This document shows, one piece after another, positions 8,115 to 9,018 of a DNA stretch of 9,018 nucleotides; positions within the stretch are counted from its first letter, which is position 1; every line of letters begins with the position of its first letter. The stretch spans positions 1 through 9,018 of the forward strand of contig JAQUMG010000066.1 in assembly GCA_028718265.1 (NCBI GenBank), read 5' to 3'. The position numbers and the translations under genes were made by a program. Source of the DNA: Candidatus Omnitrophota bacterium (GTDB lineage: Bacteria; Omnitrophota; Koll11; JAHIPI01). Under the pieces are notes generated by a model. It saw nothing but the letters and a program-made list of their open reading frames with translations, did not search any database and was not told where the DNA came from.

Positions 8115-8771
8115 ATGTTAAATTCAAAAAAGAAAATACATTTTATAGGGATCGGCGGCATAGGCATGAGCGGAATTGCGCGGATTCTGAATCGCGACGG
8201 CCATGAGATCAGCGGTTCGGACGCGAAAGAAAGCCGTCTGATTAACGAAATGAGAGCGGAAGGCATAAAGTGTTTCGTCGGCCACAGGGGAGAGAATGTC
8301 GGGACGTCCGACATCGTAGTATATTCCAGCGCGATAGACGCCGAAAACAGCGAATTGAGTGCTGCACGAGAACGGCATAGCCGGATAATGCACAGGGCAG
8401 ACATGCTGTCAAAATTGCTTTCCGGGAAAAATAGCATCGCCGTTACCGGTTCTCACGGAAAGACGACAACCAGTGCTCTCATCGCTCTGATATTCAAGGA
8501 AGCGGGCCTGGATCCGGCCGCAACAATCGGCGGAGAAGTTCTGAATTTCAGCTCGAATATTCTTTACGGGAGAGGGGATTATTTTATAACCGAAGCCGAT
8601 GAAAGCGACGGTTCATTCCTGAAATTTAACCCGGACCGCGCAGTTTTATTGAACATAGACAGAGAGCATCTTGATTATTTTAACGATATAGACAATGCGG
8701 CGAAGATATACCGAAGGTTCGCCGATAATGTCAGGCCGCGCGGTACTGTTTATTACAACAGCGATGACTAA
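8115..8771 (+). CDS. murC: UDP-MurNAc:L-alanine ligase MurC, N-terminal part ended by an in-frame TAA
   Basis: MurC adds L-Ala to UDP-MurNAc, the first peptide step. The 218 residues before the stop hold the Rossmann-like UDP-binding domain with FIGIGGIGMSGIA (about 10-22), YSSAI (about 70-74), the P-loop GSHGKTTT (112-119), TIGGE (about 137-141), EADESDGSF (160-168) and NIDREHLDYF (180-189). The ATG at 8115 lies 4 nt after TAAGG (8106-8110), which overlaps the murG stop, and is 6 nt from murG. A normal MurC is about 450-490 residues, so this product stops inside the central ATPase domain and lacks the rest of that domain and the ligand-binding C-terminal domain. On its own it could not be an active ligase. 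The stop falls right after YYNSDD, where relatives read on into a short linker and a YL pair. See the entry that follows for the continuation. Confidence 0.93.
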   Translation: MLNSKKKIHFIGIGGIGMSGIARILNRDGHEISGSDAKESRLINEMRAEGIKCFVGHRGENVGTSDIVVYSSAIDAENSELSAARERHSRIMHRADMLSKLLSGKNSIAVTGSHGKTTTSALIALIFKEAGLDPAATIGGEVLNFSSNILYGRGDYFITEADESDGSFLKFNPDRAVLLNIDREHLDYFNDIDNAAKIYRRFADNVRPRGTVYYNSDD

Positions 8772-9018
8772 TATCTCAAAAAGACGCTCAGGAATTGCAG
8801 GAAAAAAATGGTAACGTTCGGAATGAAGGGGGAGCCGGACATAAAAGGCTTTGAAATAAGACAGCTCGGGCTTACGGTAAGTTTTAGATGTTCCGTAAAA
8901 GGCGAGGAATTGCCGGATTTTATTACTTTTCCCAAGCCCGGATGCCATAACGTCACTAATGCGCTGGCCGCTATAGCGGTGGCGCGCGATGCCGGAATAG
9001 ATTTTAAAGTAGTAAAAC
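8772..9018 (+). pseudogene. murC: MurC continuation, same frame after the TAA, cut by window end
   Basis: The 82 codons after the TAA stay open in the same frame and read as the rest of the MurC central domain. YLKKTL directly follows the stop, then MVTFGM, then the family-typical GCHNVTNALAAIAVARDAG near the window end, matching the GxHNxxNALAA pattern of Mur ligases. There is no frameshift and no further stop, so the sequence looks conserved rather than decayed. The region is either one gene with a false or real nonsense codon, or a separately started second fragment. The only ATG near its beginning is at 8808, preceded by GCAGGA. Calling it a pseudogene records the broken frame only; gene death is not shown. 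The right end lies outside the window. Confidence 0.75.

Noticed and set aside
7895..8437. Long open frame of 180 codons on the minus strand across the murG/murC junction
   Set aside because: It lies opposite two well-supported genes, shows no recognisable domain, and is serine- and proline-rich as expected for the complement of coding sequence.
8769..8771. Frameshift, selenocysteine or stop-codon reassignment as the cause of the murC break
   Set aside because: The same frame continues after the stop, so no frameshift is needed. Selenocysteine uses TGA. TAA ends four other genes in the window, so it is not a sense codon here.

Overview
The window is a tightly packed, single-strand (+) segment of a dcw (division and cell wall) cluster. 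In order it holds the 3' end of a class B penicillin-binding protein gene (ftsI-like), then murE, murF, mraY, murD, ftsW, murG and the 5' part of murC. Neighbouring genes overlap by 4 to 28 nt or are separated by at most 18 nt. I see no room for internal promoters, terminators, RNA genes or mobile elements, so the block reads as one operon that starts and ends outside the window.

Functionally the segment holds most of the cytoplasmic and membrane steps of peptidoglycan precursor synthesis. MurC, MurD, MurE and MurF add the peptide to UDP-MurNAc. MraY moves the product to undecaprenyl phosphate (lipid I) and MurG adds GlcNAc (lipid II). FtsW and the FtsI-like transpeptidase then polymerise and crosslink septal peptidoglycan. 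The DNPR motif of MurE points to meso-diaminopimelate as the third residue of the stem peptide.

The organism is a bacterium with DAP-type peptidoglycan, most likely Gram-negative. Base composition is fairly balanced, with frequent AUA (Ile) and AGA/AGG (Arg) codons. The MraY first cytoplasmic loop and the MurC wording recall, from memory, PVC-related or candidate-phylum bacteria such as Omnitrophota. That placement is a low-confidence inference without a database search.

The one clearly anomalous point is in murC. An in-frame TAA at 8769-8771 interrupts the central ATPase domain, yet recognisable MurC sequence continues in the same frame to the window end. TAA ends four of the other seven genes here, and TGA and TAG end the rest, so code reassignment is not supported. 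A base error in the assembly, a real nonsense mutation, or a split or restarted MurC remain possible. I found no previously undescribed system; the rest is ordinary dcw content.
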